A stretch of DNA of 64,000 nucleotides from Acholoe squamosa (GCA_949317995.1 OX439037.1:71921762-71985761); one strand, 5' to 3'; shown: positions 60,301 through 63,620, numbered from the stretch's first letter. The notes: generated by a model not told the origin, from the sequence alone. Made by a program: numbers and translations.

Positions 60301-60598
60301 TTAATTAGTGAAGATGGGACCAAGCATGATCTTCATGATGGACGTTATCATTACCACAATGATAATACTATCATCACTTACTCCTGTTCTTACCCTGGAT
60401 GACTTTACCTTATCTACAGAGTCTCCAGCAGGGAACAGGACGGCAGCAGTCATACCTGCCTCAGTGGCCTCCTCCAGTGTGAACATCACAGGGCCGTGGT
60501 ACGCATTTAACATCTCGTGGGCACCTACTCCAGTACCTAATGAGGAGGTCTACTACACCGTACAGCTCACCTATGGACAGAACGAGCAGGTCACCAAC
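10071..60598 (+). CDS. ROS1: ROS1/sevenless receptor tyrosine kinase, partial (18 exons, N-terminal ectodomain)
   Basis: This is the gene-level entry for the exons listed separately. The joined exons give 2862 nt, or 954 codons, without a stop, and every splice phase matches. The order Cys-rich segment, FN3, FN3, YWTD propeller, FN3, YWTD propeller, FN3 is that of ROS1, an orphan-type receptor tyrosine kinase of the cell surface; the Drosophila counterpart is sevenless. Recognisable blocks include HPFISYN joined to FRIVAV, YLYWSH, FYWTDHSK, AWQDWWYQVEV, LYWLAK and MHYYSNRLFW, each with a clear equivalent in human ROS1. Length to this point is close to the human protein at the same place. Missing are the signal-peptide exon (not found upstream) and everything after the first half of the fourth FN3, including the kinase (outside the window). 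Family assignment is very secure; orthology rather than paralogy is inferred. Confidence 0.93.
12284..12564. mobile_element. TA-flanked MITE, family A copy (degenerate left end)
   Basis: Left end GGGAAGGATCATTTTTAAGA and right end TGTTGTTAAAAAAAAATGATCACTCCCT-type sequence, flanked by TA. The inside has ACCCCTC and GGGTCAA runs like the better copies at 32292-32613 and 49475-49765. TA target and short inverted ends suggest a Tc1/mariner-mobilised element; this is inferred. Confidence 0.65.
12840..12975. repeat. family C palindromic element, degenerate
   Basis: GTAGCATCATGCTGTACCAA, GCATGATGCTGTGCTGCAGT, then CGTCAGCACTGTATTAATGG. It has the same palindromic arms around a GCTGG-CAGT/ACTC-CCAGC centre as the other family C copies. 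Confidence 0.5.
15098..15342 (+). repeat. 5 x 49-bp minisatellite
   Basis: Five near-identical 49-bp units beginning TGATTACAAAACAGACAATA and ending CATTGTTCTAGTGTTAGAT. Differences are single bases (GATTA/GAGTA, CTCC/TTCC). Intronic, with no coding frame. Confidence 0.95.
18414..18640. repeat. family C palindromic element
   Basis: Contains ATGATGCATCAATGCAGTTC, GCGAGTCTATTCACCAATAT and TTGCATTGATGCATCATGCC arms, then a second partial arm near 18575. It matches the family consensus described at 46003-46215. No coding potential. Confidence 0.7.
18990..19460 (+). repeat. 27-bp minisatellite (about 12 diverged units)
   Basis: Units of about 27 bp such as TTGGGATTCGTTGCAATGCC + AGAGGTAG repeat with substitutions and small slips. 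The clearest run is 19130-19345. Because the unit is nine codons, one frame (19214-19441) reads as repeats of LLQCQRQLG-like peptides. No exon signals or homology support translation. Confidence 0.8.
20774..20833 (+). repeat. (GA)n microsatellite
   Basis: About 30 nearly perfect GA dinucleotides, with purine-rich flanks. An open frame across it (RERERE) is an artefact. Confidence 0.98.
22871..22910. repeat. perfect 17-bp hairpin
   Basis: Arm CCACTAGTACCCTAGTA (22871-22887), loop CACTAG, and the exact reverse complement TACTAGGGTACTAGTGG (22894-22910). The arms are themselves built from CTAGTA palindromes. Confidence 0.95.
22980..23190. repeat. family C palindromic element, diverged
   Basis: GGATGCACCACTGCAGTTCC, AACAATGCATTGGTGAACCA and AGGCATTCATGCATGAC echo the family C arms but with many substitutions. 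Placed by motif only. Confidence 0.45.
23585..23905 (-). mobile_element. SINE-like element, copy D2, with tRNA-like head
   Basis: On the minus strand, 23905-23818 reads as a tRNA-like segment with an A-box-like TATGGCTAAGG and a B-box-like GGGGTTCAAACC. It is followed by GGGGGAGTCCCCCATGTCC and CATGTC/TTTCAAGAAATG units shared with the repeat at 2305-2515. A head of tRNA origin attached to a repeated body is the usual plan of a SINE. Ends are not defined, and the copy at 2305 lacks the head. Confidence 0.5.
27508..27640. repeat. family C palindromic element
   Basis: Begins CCCTTTAAGGGCGGCCTGAT and contains GATGCATCAATGCAGTGATG, CTCGCCAGCACTGCATTGGA and GCATCATGACGACC. A second fragment at about 27838-27950 has GCTGCCCAGGACTGCATTCT and GCATTAATGCACCATGCAGC. 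Confidence 0.7.
28887..30484. mobile_element. Mutator-like non-autonomous DNA transposon with TGTTTAGA palindrome arrays
   Basis: Ends ACACTGCAAAAATGGTGTTT (from 28891) and AACACCTTTTTTGCAGTGT (to 30484) are inverted. The nine bases ACTAGTCAG occur at 28878-28886 and 30485-30493, as a 9-bp target duplication would. Inside each end, for about 200 bp, TGTTTAGAT and ATCTAAACA alternate as overlapping palindromes (28901-29100 and 30265-30480). The middle about 1.1 kb has small frames without recognisable transposase. Nine-base duplications are typical of Mutator-like elements; family assignment is inferred. Four extra bases (AGTT) sit between the left duplication and the left repeat. Confidence 0.7.
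31772..31935. repeat. family C palindromic element, diverged
   Basis: ATGTGTGCACCACTGCAATG, GTTGAATTAATGCAGCGTGT, TACTCGCCAGTGCTGCAGTT, ending near CCCTTCAAGGGC. The GGCGAGT centre and terminal CCTTNAAGGGC agree with the family. Confidence 0.55.
32292..32613. mobile_element. TA-flanked MITE, family A, intact ends
   Basis: Starts TA-GGGAGTGATCATTTTTTAAC followed by AACA and a G tract. It ends with a C tract, TGTTGTTAAAAAATGATCAC, then TCCCT-TA. The terminal repeats are exact over about 25 bp. The interior is C/G-tract rich with two ACTGAAAACAGATGAAATT-like blocks. It is about 320 bp with no coding. A target of TA and these ends suggest Tc1/mariner mobilisation. Confidence 0.85.
32780..32925. 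repeat. family C palindromic element
   Basis: AATGATGCATTCATGCAGCC, GGGTAACTCGCCATGC, TGATATGATGCACCAATGCA, GCATCGATGCATCATGACGA. It is directly followed by a family F (AACGTTGATTCAAC) element. Confidence 0.7.
32935..33060. mobile_element. family F element, AACGTTGATTCAACATT type
   Basis: Starts CTGGGCACAGAACGTTGATT and ends GTCAATGTTGATTCAACATT. The left terminal block matches the right terminal block of the copy at 47162-47300. The right end looks truncated. Confidence 0.55.
34107..34390. mobile_element. family C element with TTAA target duplication
   Basis: Flanked by TTAA at 34103-34106 and 34391-34394, with ends CCCTCCAAGGGC and CCTTAAAGGG. Inside, an 18-bp motif CTGCATTGGTGCATCATG occurs about four times in tandem (34195-34270). 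TTAA duplications are typical of piggyBac-type cut-and-paste. No transposase is present; this is a non-autonomous element. Confidence 0.7.
35880..36060. repeat. GTTGTCA/TGACAAC-rich short repeat
   Basis: AGTTGTC, TTGACAAC and GTTGTCATATCGACAATG alternate in both orientations, forming several small palindromes. No coding. May be the end of a degraded MITE starting near 35525. Confidence 0.4.
37651..37677 (+). CDS. ROS1: ROS1 putative 27-nt microexon b
   Basis: A possible microexon of nine codons (GNTSEESVK) follows a TTTTTAATTTCAG acceptor and precedes GTAGGT. It is phase 0 on both sides, so it could be included or skipped without changing the frame. It carries an N-glycosylation sequon (NTS). 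Its position between two Cys-pair exons corresponds to a linker in human ROS1 that also has a sequon. Because it is so short, the evidence is limited to the splice signals and the phase. Confidence 0.4.
38118..38178 (+). CDS. ROS1: ROS1 exon c, Cys-rich segment
   Basis: A 61-nt exon between TTTCCAG and GTAGGT, starting in phase 0 and ending with one base over. It encodes MQFCMLGCQRAVEVYERGIQ. The C-x2-G-C pattern followed by an aromatic/acidic stretch matches the second Cys pair of the ROS1 N-terminus. The leftover G joins the first two bases (AT) of the next exon to give Asp, which fits exactly. Vertebrate ROS1 has additional cysteines here that are absent, so either the segment is shorter in this animal or an exon was missed. 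Confidence 0.7.
40645..40865. repeat. CATGTCA palindrome-rich element
   Basis: Begins GCACTGAAAAAAGTCTTCC. It then carries at least six GACATG/CATGTC strings in both orientations (for example TGACATGTATATCCATGTCA). The start resembles the ACACTGCAAAAA end of the element at 28887, but the other end is not clear. Confidence 0.45.
41440..41640. promoter_or_regulatory. candidate promoter/enhancer block inside ROS1 intron
   Basis: A GC-richer island with a dense set of classical promoter motifs: full CRE TGACGTCA (41449-41456), X-box-like GTTCCTAGGCAAC, three CCATGTTG/ATGGCG-type YY1 strings, CCAATATGGCGGAAGG (YY1/ETS-like), a CCAAT box GACCAATCAGAG (41578-41589) and NRF1 core TGCGCATGC (41604-41612). 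It lies 0.9 kb upstream of the FN3-1 exon. It could start an N-terminally shortened ROS1 transcript or a non-coding one. Function is inferred from motifs only. Confidence 0.4.
41790..41965. repeat. family C palindromic element
   Basis: Starts at TTTAACCCTTTAAATGTGAA. It carries CATGATGCTCCAATGCAGTG, CTCACCCGCCAACACTGAAT and a CCTACGAGGGTGACACGCTC spacer also seen in other copies. Confidence 0.65.
42243..42301. repeat. (AT)n microsatellite
   Basis: About 29 uninterrupted AT dinucleotides, 240 bp upstream of the FN3-1 exon. Likely polymorphic in length. Confidence 0.98.
42542..42759 (+). CDS. ROS1: ROS1 exon d, first FN3 domain (N-terminal part)
   Basis: Exon of 218 nt with two leading bases and phase 0 at its end, encoding residues 49-121. 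It contains the beta strands of an FN3 fold: VLLGW (core Trp), VTYNVQRRY and LNVTHLHPFISYN, with sequons NRT, NVT and NVT. The end HPFISYN joins FRIVAV of the next exon, matching HPFTEY-FRVV in human ROS1. The end chosen is the first of 14 tandem donors (AAT followed by GTACGT); using the 4th, 7th, 10th or 13th would lengthen the exon by multiples of 132 nt without changing phase. Confidence 0.93.
42730..43345 (+). repeat. 14 x 44-bp tandem array copying the exon d 3' end and its 5' splice site
   Basis: Fourteen head-to-tail units of exactly 44 bp with only point differences. The GT of the donor recurs at 42760 + 44n up to 43332. Each unit contains the last 30 nt of the ROS1 FN3-1 exon and the first 14 nt of the intron. 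The donor variants are GTACGT (copies 1, 2, 7, 8, 12), GTATGT (3, 4, 9, 11, 13) and GTACAT (5, 6, 10, 14). The unit contains no AG, so it cannot make new acceptors. 44 is not a multiple of 3 and all three forward frames are open, so each unit is read in turn as HLHPFISYN-, HTSTPLYLIQ- and ITHLHPF-like peptides. It has no spacers and is not a CRISPR array. Confidence 0.95.
43346..44907 (+). other. intron between exons d and e, after the tandem array
   Basis: Non-coding. A degenerate family A MITE is at 44203-44435 (GGGAACGGTCATTATTTTTG at left, C tract and AATGATCAGCCCACTAAG at right). 43500-44150 holds nothing I recognise. Confidence 0.5.
44908..44989 (+). CDS. ROS1: ROS1 exon e, end of first FN3 domain
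   Basis: Exon of 82 nt, phase 0 start and one base over, between ATTTATTTACAG and GTGAGC. It encodes FRIVAVISNRTHVNSEASGP and the following IATHASG, the last strands of FN3-1. It matches the FRVV...SYRTHPHG end of the human domain. It carries a sequon (NRT). Confidence 0.92.
45259..45567 (+). CDS. ROS1: ROS1 exon f, complete second FN3 domain
   Basis: A 309-nt exon with phase 1 at both ends, encoding residues 149-251, a whole FN3 domain. The landmarks are PSSKPTIVSLISSSTSIHIR followed by the core Trp, NGKLLNYRLQLHK, LEPNTEYEVTLAARNRFGWG and the end ATLPKEE. The GxGPEA-like turn and the Tyr corner are where they are in human FN3-2. The donor is a perfect GTAAGT. Confidence 0.96.
45853..45975 (+). 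CDS. ROS1: ROS1 exon g, entry strand of first beta-propeller
   Basis: A 123-nt exon, phase 1 to phase 1, after TCTATCCCTAG and before GTAAGT. It encodes R-SGETPYLIMGSEHKLRQHN followed by an acidic linker and NDSYTSI. It corresponds to the WLFLSRKTSLRKRSL...NITGIS region that opens the first propeller in human ROS1. Sequon NDS. Confidence 0.93.
46003..46215. mobile_element. family C palindromic MITE, best-preserved ends
   Basis: Terminal repeats CCTTTAAGGGCCACA and TGTGGCCCTTAAAGG are perfect inverses. The centre is a near-perfect hairpin: CATGATGCACCAATGCAGTG + CTGGCAAGT against ACTCACCAGCACTGCATTGG + TGCATCAT. CCCATGGGGTTGATACACCC separates a further CATGCC/GGCAT pair. About 213 bp and no coding. 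This copy defines the family recurring about 18 times in the window. Confidence 0.8.
47035..47430. mobile_element. family C element interrupted by a family F element
   Basis: Left part 47035-47160 (CCCTTTAAAGGTCGTATAGT, GCATGATGCG, CAGTGCTGCAGTCATGCATC). Right part 47301-47430 (CATGAATGCAGCCCTGGCGA, ACTCGCCAGGGCTGCATTAA, ending ATTAAAGGGTCATC). The family F element between them separates two family C halves, or two neighbouring copies. Confidence 0.65.
47162..47300. mobile_element. family F MITE, TIRs with AACGTTGATTCAA core
   Basis: Left end CCCAGTGAGCAGAAAATGTT + GAATCAACG and right end CGTTGATTCAATATTCTGTG + CACACCGGG are inverse with few mismatches. In between, TGATCAACGTTATTATAATG and ACAACGTTGATTCAA repeat the same core in both orientations. 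139 bp and no coding. Confidence 0.7.
48763..48941 (+). CDS. ROS1: ROS1 exon h, first beta-propeller
   Basis: A 179-nt exon (two leading bases, phase 0 end) after TTTTTTCCCTAG and before GTAGGG. It encodes DVAIHYYHHYIFFSNTSG, VFRMDRRV and PLSVDWLHDKLYVGEDSK. The D-V-A/H-Y-Y-I-F-F-S and S-V-D-W-L-x-x-K-L-Y patterns are typical blade elements of LDLR/YWTD-type propellers. They match VDVHQQIVYFSEG and SIDWLYQRMY of human ROS1. Confidence 0.96.
49213..49307 (+). CDS. ROS1: ROS1 exon i, first beta-propeller
   Basis: A 95-nt exon, phase 0 start, two bases over, after GTTGACTTTCAG and before GTAGGT. It encodes IKSCGLDGSSCIVVLDNLPS, then PPLSVVADPYNG with the final Gly split. The two cysteines and VVADPYNG align with the C..C and IVADSYNG blade of human ROS1. 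Confidence 0.95.
49308..49992 (+). other. intron between exons i and j
   Basis: Mostly occupied by the family A MITE at 49475-49765. The remainder is AT-rich and ends in a pyrimidine tract before exon j. Confidence 0.7.
49475..49765. mobile_element. TA-flanked MITE, family A
   Basis: TA-GGGAGTGATCATTTTTTAAC + AACAGG and a G tract at left. A C tract + TGTTGTTAAAAAATGATCAC + TCCCT-TA at right. The interior shows GGGGGTCAGAATTTTTT and TTTCAGTGGAAAAC blocks, as at 32292-32613 but in the opposite sense. It sits entirely within the intron between ROS1 exons i and j. Confidence 0.85.
49993..50308 (+). CDS. ROS1: ROS1 exon j, first beta-propeller with YWTD motif
   Basis: A 316-nt exon (one leading base, phase 0 end) encoding residues 384-489. 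It holds several blades: YLYWSHAKPPGLYRIDLADL, FAVDYVNYRLYYPVNAST, IKSSNLDGTEEK and MAMHNDRFYWTDHSK. The last carries a literal YWTD. The acceptor is the second AG of CCCCAAG, set by the split Gly codon. The donor is GTGAAA, weaker than its neighbours. Confidence 0.96.
50659..50770 (+). CDS. ROS1: ROS1 exon k, end of first beta-propeller
   Basis: A 112-nt exon, phase 0 start, one base over, after CCATACACAG and before GTAGGG. It encodes VFYEEFEGSRSYHNQLLVFD and then RPFTGLNVWHPSAQPIP. It corresponds to the VIFQQDALSFNEFIV...SSSQLHPLPG closing stretch of the first propeller. Confidence 0.94.
50771..51393 (+). other. intron between exons k and l with family C element
   Basis: 50786-50990 is a family C element (TTTAAGGGCCGCTGATGCAT, AACTCGCCAGGGTATACATT, CATGATGCTCCAATAAAGTG, CACCAGCACTTTATTAGTGC). 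A GAGCTGCTC 9-mer is at 51263-51271. The other introns of this part (50309-50658, 51481-51774, 51988-52405, 53593-54019, 54370-54779) show nothing notable except a family C fragment at 51520-51600 and the family B relative at 53663-53786. Confidence 0.6.
51394..51480 (+). CDS. ROS1: ROS1 exon l, third FN3 domain (first part)
   Basis: An 87-nt exon, phase 1 to phase 1, between TTTAATTTTAG and GTAAGT. It encodes VPLQPPRNLQAIFSSNTTT then LQWERPDWDQ, the A and B strands of FN3-3 with its core Trp. Sequon NTT. The next exon completes the domain. Confidence 0.94.
51775..51987 (+). CDS. ROS1: ROS1 exon m, third FN3 domain (second part)
   Basis: A 213-nt exon, phase 1 to phase 1, after TGCTACCTGTAG and before GTGAGT. 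It encodes GQGAWQDWWYQVEVTA, then ITDLQPQTAYSFRVRAYTSG and GHGPWADPFYGETLKN. AWQDWWYQVEV matches AWQNWTYEVKV of human ROS1, and the Tyr corner and GPW turn are intact. Confidence 0.96.
52406..52519 (+). CDS. ROS1: ROS1 exon n, entry of second beta-propeller
   Basis: A 114-nt exon, phase 1 to phase 1, after GTGATTTTGCAG and before GTAAGT. It encodes DGSQPYLVYSVSGTIHQVGL and then DGTKSQDVLQLHASNTIQ. The PYLVYSVSG.I strand corresponds to PPFIMAVKEDGLW of the human protein. Confidence 0.94.
52520..53422 (+). other. intron between exons n and o
   Basis: A partial family C arm at 52535-52600 (AAGTATCAGTGTTTCATGCC, TTATGATGCACCAATGAAGA), a 60-bp minisatellite at 52645-52985, another family C trace at 53030-53065, then unremarkable sequence. 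Confidence 0.6.
52645..52985 (-). repeat. 60-bp minisatellite, five full units plus one partial
   Basis: Units of exactly 60 bp containing CACACTGACCATAGAATGAC, CCATGGACAGTGCCTGCCAC and CAAGGCCAATTTGCC. Differences are a few bases, and the sixth unit has a short insertion. As 60 is a multiple of 3, long frames are open on both strands; they are repeat artefacts without splice or homology support. Confidence 0.95.
53423..53592 (+). CDS. ROS1: ROS1 exon o, second beta-propeller
   Basis: A 170-nt exon (two leading bases, phase 0 end) after TTCATTTACAG and before GTATGT. It encodes LLMVNGWYIWLDSHHFVYIK, a SRPQRIPNIS linker with a sequon, and VLVIAYDWLGQKLYWWNTQN. The last block is a classic blade strand and matches ALAFEWLGHFLYWAGKT of human ROS1. 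Confidence 0.96.
53663..53786. mobile_element. short family B-related MITE
   Basis: Ends GTGGCGTAGGAAAAGGG and AAATTTCTTGCTACGCCTCT are inverse and resemble the CAGRGGCGTAGGAA ends of the elements at 6823 and 7988. The body is only about 120 bp and shares little with them. Confidence 0.55.
54020..54369 (+). CDS. ROS1: ROS1 exon p, second beta-propeller core
   Basis: A 350-nt exon, phase 0 start, two bases over, encoding residues 722-837. It contains ISRSNLDGHGVENVY, LSIDSREGYMYWATSNTVEV, LGLTLDLDHRTLYWLAKEHQ and VIKVTEMDSPPNQ. The S-x-D-x-x-x-G-x-x-Y-W and L-D-L-x-x-x-x-L-Y-W patterns repeat as in YWTD propellers. They align with VDSVGGYLYWTTLYSVES and LTLDLSDGLLYWLVQDSQ of human ROS1. Confidence 0.97.
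54780..54949 (+). CDS. ROS1: ROS1 exon q, end of second beta-propeller
   Basis: A 170-nt exon (one leading base, one base over) after CATCTTCCAG and before GTGAGT. It encodes SIQGMHYYSNRLFWLSSHG, NIVVMDTAAHNVARLELPSS and SLSLIKPITDMTS. It aligns along its length with ALMYYSGRLFWINGFRIITT...SLKPLPG of human ROS1. Confidence 0.96.
55460..55476 (-). promoter_or_regulatory. CTCF-like binding motif
   Basis: TGCGCCCCCTAGTGTGG reads on the minus strand as CCACACTAGGGGGCGCA, close to the CTCF core (C-A-C-T-A-G-G-G-G-G-C-G-C). CTCF is conserved across bilaterians. Binding here is inference from one motif. Confidence 0.4.
57687..57956. repeat. AT-rich element with imperfect inverted ends
   Basis: Starts CCCACTTGCAAAAAAAAACA and ends TTTTTGTTCATGTGAAGTGG, roughly inverse. 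The interior is dominated by AACGTTT, TTTAACG and TTTTTAAC strings in both orientations. The boundaries are uncertain. Confidence 0.4.
58280..58333. other. GC-rich three-way-junction inverted repeat
   Basis: Outer arms AGCGCCTCCC (58280-58289) and GGGAGTGCGCT (58323-58333) pair over 10 bp with a single bulged T. Between them sit two perfect hairpins: GCCGC-GTA-GCGGC (58292-58304) and GTACCGC-GAA-GCGGTAC (58306-58322). It is embedded in AT-rich intron. I do not recognise it as a tRNA or known ribozyme. Confidence 0.7.
59101..59120 (+). promoter_or_regulatory. CGTCA tandem (CRE half-site cluster)
   Basis: CACGTCACGTCACGTCACGC contains three overlapping CGTCAC units, that is TGACG half-sites on the minus strand. 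A further TGACGTC is 20 bp upstream (59086-59092). ATF/CREB-type binding is a guess from motif. Confidence 0.3.
60420..60598 (+). CDS. ROS1: ROS1 exon r, fourth FN3 domain (first half)
   Basis: A 179-nt exon (two leading bases, phase 0 end) after CTTATCTACAG and before GTGAGT. It encodes ESPAGNRTAAVIPASVASSS, VNITGPWYAFNISWAPTPVP and EEVYYTVQLTYGQNEQVTN. It corresponds to SFRIEGNASSFQILWNGPPAVD...VFYSVEFS in human ROS1. Sequons NRT, NIT and NIS. The remaining strands of this domain were not found before position 64000. Confidence 0.93.
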
Positions 60599-60852
60599 GT
60601 GAGTAACTTTTTGTTTTATTGCCCTGCATGTATTAGATACATAGATTTGCTCATGCTGAGTTCATGGAGAGTTGATTAATTATGTAAAAGCAGCATCCTT
60701 TTCATTCATCAATGCATCATGTCCCGCACCCATGTACAGGTAGATGTATATAGAGAGTTATTACACGACCCAGTGCCTGTTATATATGGATATCAGGCAC
60801 GCCTTACAAATTTGAGACATGTCATATGTCACATGTTAGAACCTATGAGAAT

Positions 60853-60925
60853 TCCATTGCCAAGGGCAGGGGTCGAACCCATACACTACTGATTTACATG
60901 CCAGCTCCCTATGCAGTGCGCCACA
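60853..60925 (-). repeat. tRNA-like segment (SINE head or tRNA pseudogene)
   Basis: On the minus strand, GTGGCGCACTGCATAGGGAG (A-box region) and GGGTTCGACCCCTGCCC (B-box, T-arm) are spaced as in a tRNA. The ends do not pair into an acceptor stem and no good anticodon arm is seen, so it is not called as a functional tRNA. Confidence 0.6.
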
Positions 60926-61150
60926 GGGACTGATGAGAAACAGTGTGTGTTTGCCTGTATATATACAATGTCATAGGTTGGGTCTGGTTAGGAGCGACCC
61001 CAGCTTTTTCATATGTGCAAGGTGAGAATGGCATTATAATTATAGAGGCAATCACACCAGTAAGACAGGCTATCAGAGGTCTATACTGCTGGACGCATTT
61101 TTCAACCTGACATTCTGACTTATACAGACTTCAATGTCACAACTTAGCAT

Positions 61151-61222
61151 ACAAGCCCTGATGGCCTAATGGATAGAGCTTGGGACTCTCTATCTGAAGG
61201 TAGCAGGTTTGAATCCATACAT
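61151..61222 (+). repeat. tRNA-like segment (SINE head or tRNA pseudogene)
   Basis: TGATGGCCTAATGGATAGAG (A-box with D-arm) and GCAGGTTTGAATCC (B-box) are correctly spaced. The anticodon stem has a mismatch, the base after the anticodon is not a purine, and the acceptor stem is poor. Probably a SINE head or decayed tRNA copy. Confidence 0.6.
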
Positions 61223-61445
61223 GGTTTACCATTACATTTTTCCCCAAAAAACATTGGTGGGTGACAGAACCTAAAAAAATTCATCTTAACCTTAAAAAAA
61301 CATTTTTCAAAAACATTATTTTTTTGTTTGCAGGGAAACTATCAAAGTTTACCCGGTGGTCTGTTACTCAGAGTGGACATTCTCTTTCCAATGAATGCAT
61401 GATGCATTTTGATGCATTCTGATGCATTAATTGTGTAATAATCAT

Positions 61446-61508
61446 GCCCGATATCAAAGGATATTAAACGAGCCTGCAGGGCGAGTTTAATATCCTTTGA
61501 TATCGGGC
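61446..61508. repeat. perfect 24-bp hairpin with 15-nt loop
   Basis: The arm from 61446 to 61469 (GCCCGATATCAAAGG... ) is an exact reverse complement of 61485-61508 (...CCTTTGATATCGGGC). The loop GAGCCTGCAGGGCGA contains CCTGCAGG. Flanks carry weaker symmetry (ATCATG on both sides). Confidence 0.95.
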
Positions 61509-62159
61509 ACTCATCATGAATTATCCATTAATTACTTGTTCAGTATTTGGACCATCATGAAACTTATAGTTCGAGTGCTAATTAGCAGTGTTCTTTTCGT
61601 TGCGGATTATATTTTCTCTAACGATTATGATAAGAGCTTCTTTTTAAAATTGAAGGCATACTAGAAAAAAATGTGGTTGTCTTCATGTATGAATGCTGAT
61701 CATAGTTACCCCATGGACATGTGACTCAATTTCTCTGAAGGCATTTCGTTACTCCTGTTATATTTCTTAGGGCACCATAAGTTATGTTCTCATGAAGAAC
61801 TAAAGCAGCGTTGGAAAGTAGCTTCATACGCCGCAGTGTATCTGCTCCCTAACAGTTGGCGTGAAATATCAAATCAATTATAATATGCCATTAAAGAACA
61901 TTGGGTTGAATGCATTCTCCTGCCCTTAAAGGGTTGTTTACAGGATGCTCTGTTTGCTCCCGTGTACCACATCCAATTCTTCCTAAATCTAACTTCTCCA
62001 ACTGCTACTCACAATGCTCTGCCAATTTCAATTTGGTGGAGTTCAAGTAAAGTGGCACCCCCTAAAGTCAACATCAAGCGCTCCTGTGTACCAGTGGCAA
62101 AAACCACAACTAACACGGACTTGTTTGCTCTGTATACAACCCAGCATCAAGATTGCTAC

Positions 62160-62415
62160 CAAGAAAGTGTGTATTGGGGGAGGGAAAGAGCCCTTCACAG
62201 TGAGGACAATGCCTTAGGTCGGCATGATGCACCAATGTAGTGCTGGCGAGTCTGCTCGCCAGCACTGCATTGGTGCATCATGCTGACCCTCCGGGATGGT
62301 GTCAACCCTGTAAGGCCAGCATGGAGCTCTGTGAGTTACTCACGAGGGCTGCATCCATGCATCATGACACCCAAAGAGTCAGTATGCATTAGAGCATCAT
62401 GCAGCCTTAAGGGAG
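62160..62415. mobile_element. family C palindromic MITE
   Basis: Centre GCATGATGCACCAATGTAGT + GCTGGCGAGT against ACTCGCCAGCACTGCATTGG + TGCATCATGC is nearly perfect. Downstream GCATGGAGCTCTGTGAGTTA, CTCACGAGGGCTGCATCCAT, ending at CAGCCTTAAGGGAG. Confidence 0.75.
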
Positions 62416-62461
62416 TTACATTGTCTGGTGGCTCTGTTTCCTTTCCTGACTTTTTGGATAA

Positions 62462-62463
<2 letters not shown>

Positions 62464-62530
<67 letters not shown>
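62464..62530. repeat. (TA)n microsatellite
   Basis: About 33 TA dinucleotides followed by CACACACA. The open frames across it are artefacts. Confidence 0.98.
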
Positions 62531-62538
<8 letters not shown>

Positions 62539-63336
62539 TAGGCCCTCGAGGATCTTGAGAATTCTGAGAATTTCATTGTGACGTCAAGTCTGTGTTGATA
62601 TGTCAAGAAATCGGCCCATGTTAACACTGAATTATGGCAGAGTATATGCGCATATTTATATTCTATAGTTGTAAAGGAATTTCAGAGAAATGTTTGCTCT
62701 TAGACGGTTCCTACCCCCACGCTCTTATATACTGTTGTCTCGGTCAGACAATCCGTGCCTCAACTTTGCCGTAAGGCGATCTGTCCTTGTAGAAGAAGTC
62801 AAGAAAATAAAAGTCTACTTTGCATACTATCATTTTCTTTACACAAGACATTTGCACCTTGGTCCAAGTTCTTTCAACATGACTATTGCACATTTAATCA
62901 CTTTTGCTATATTGTCAATGAATTGTATATGATTTTTCCCACTAAGGAATATTTAAATTTAACACAGTGGAAAAATGACATCTAATTTTTAAAATCACAT
63001 TAGACGGCACAGACAGATCCACCTAGAATAATAATACACTGATAGCGAGAACCCACAATCATACTGTATATCTAAAACAATCCACCATCATTGGCGTGAC
63101 TTGTGGCTAACCAGTGGTGGACTCCCTGTGACCTCATTTATGAAGGTTCCTAAATCATCCCTGAACCCGGCCCAAAACACATAGCTGTAACCTTTAGGAA
63201 CTTGGTCCTAAACGTGCCAAACGTCCTCCTACGCAGTTATGCCTTATGGAGGTAACTTACTCCATGCTCCAACTATGTGGTTAATCAGAATTACATGTTG
63301 TAGTCTAAGTCTGAAGGCGTGGTGCATGTCTATTAA

Positions 63337-63620
63337 CCCTTTATTGGAAGGGCCGTGTTTTATTCATCATAGCGATCGATGTGTTTGATACCAGTCTACT
63401 GGTGATTGGTGGACTTAAAGGGTTAAATATACCAATAGCTGGTCATTATGATGTGTGAGTGCAAGTCTGACTCGCCAGGGATGTATACACATTCACACAT
63501 ATGATATTTACTGGTCCCATACAGCCACATAGGGTTTGTATGATGCTCCAATGAGGTATTGGCGTGTTTTCTCGCCAGGACAGCATTGGTGTACCATGAC
63601 GACCGAGTCCTTAAAGAGGA
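63337..63620. repeat. family C element(s), TTAA at left
   Basis: TTAACCCTTTATTGGAAGGG at left; GGACTTAAAGGGTTAAAT at 63411-63428 could close a short copy of 86 bp. A further palindromic part follows (CTGACTCGCCAGGGATGTAT, GATGCTCCAATGAGGTATTG, TCTCGCCAGGACAGCATTGG) up to CCTTAAAGAGG. Confidence 0.55.

Larger units (their letters stand above)
54950..60419 (+). other. 5.5-kb intron between exons q and r
   Basis: No coding exon found. It contains a CTCF-like site (55460-55476), an AT-rich element with inverted ends (about 57687-57956), a folded GC-rich block (58280-58333) and a CGTCA repeat (59101-59120). The rest is unremarkable AT-rich DNA. Confidence 0.6.

Noticed and set aside
60853-61222. 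Functional tRNA genes
   Set aside because: The A and B boxes are present, but acceptor stems do not pair and anticodon arms are faulty.
61962-62240. Possible next ROS1 exon after TTGTTTACAG at about 61942
   Set aside because: In the needed phase 0 it hits a stop and shows none of the FN3-4 C-terminal strands (Tyr corner, GxGP turn).
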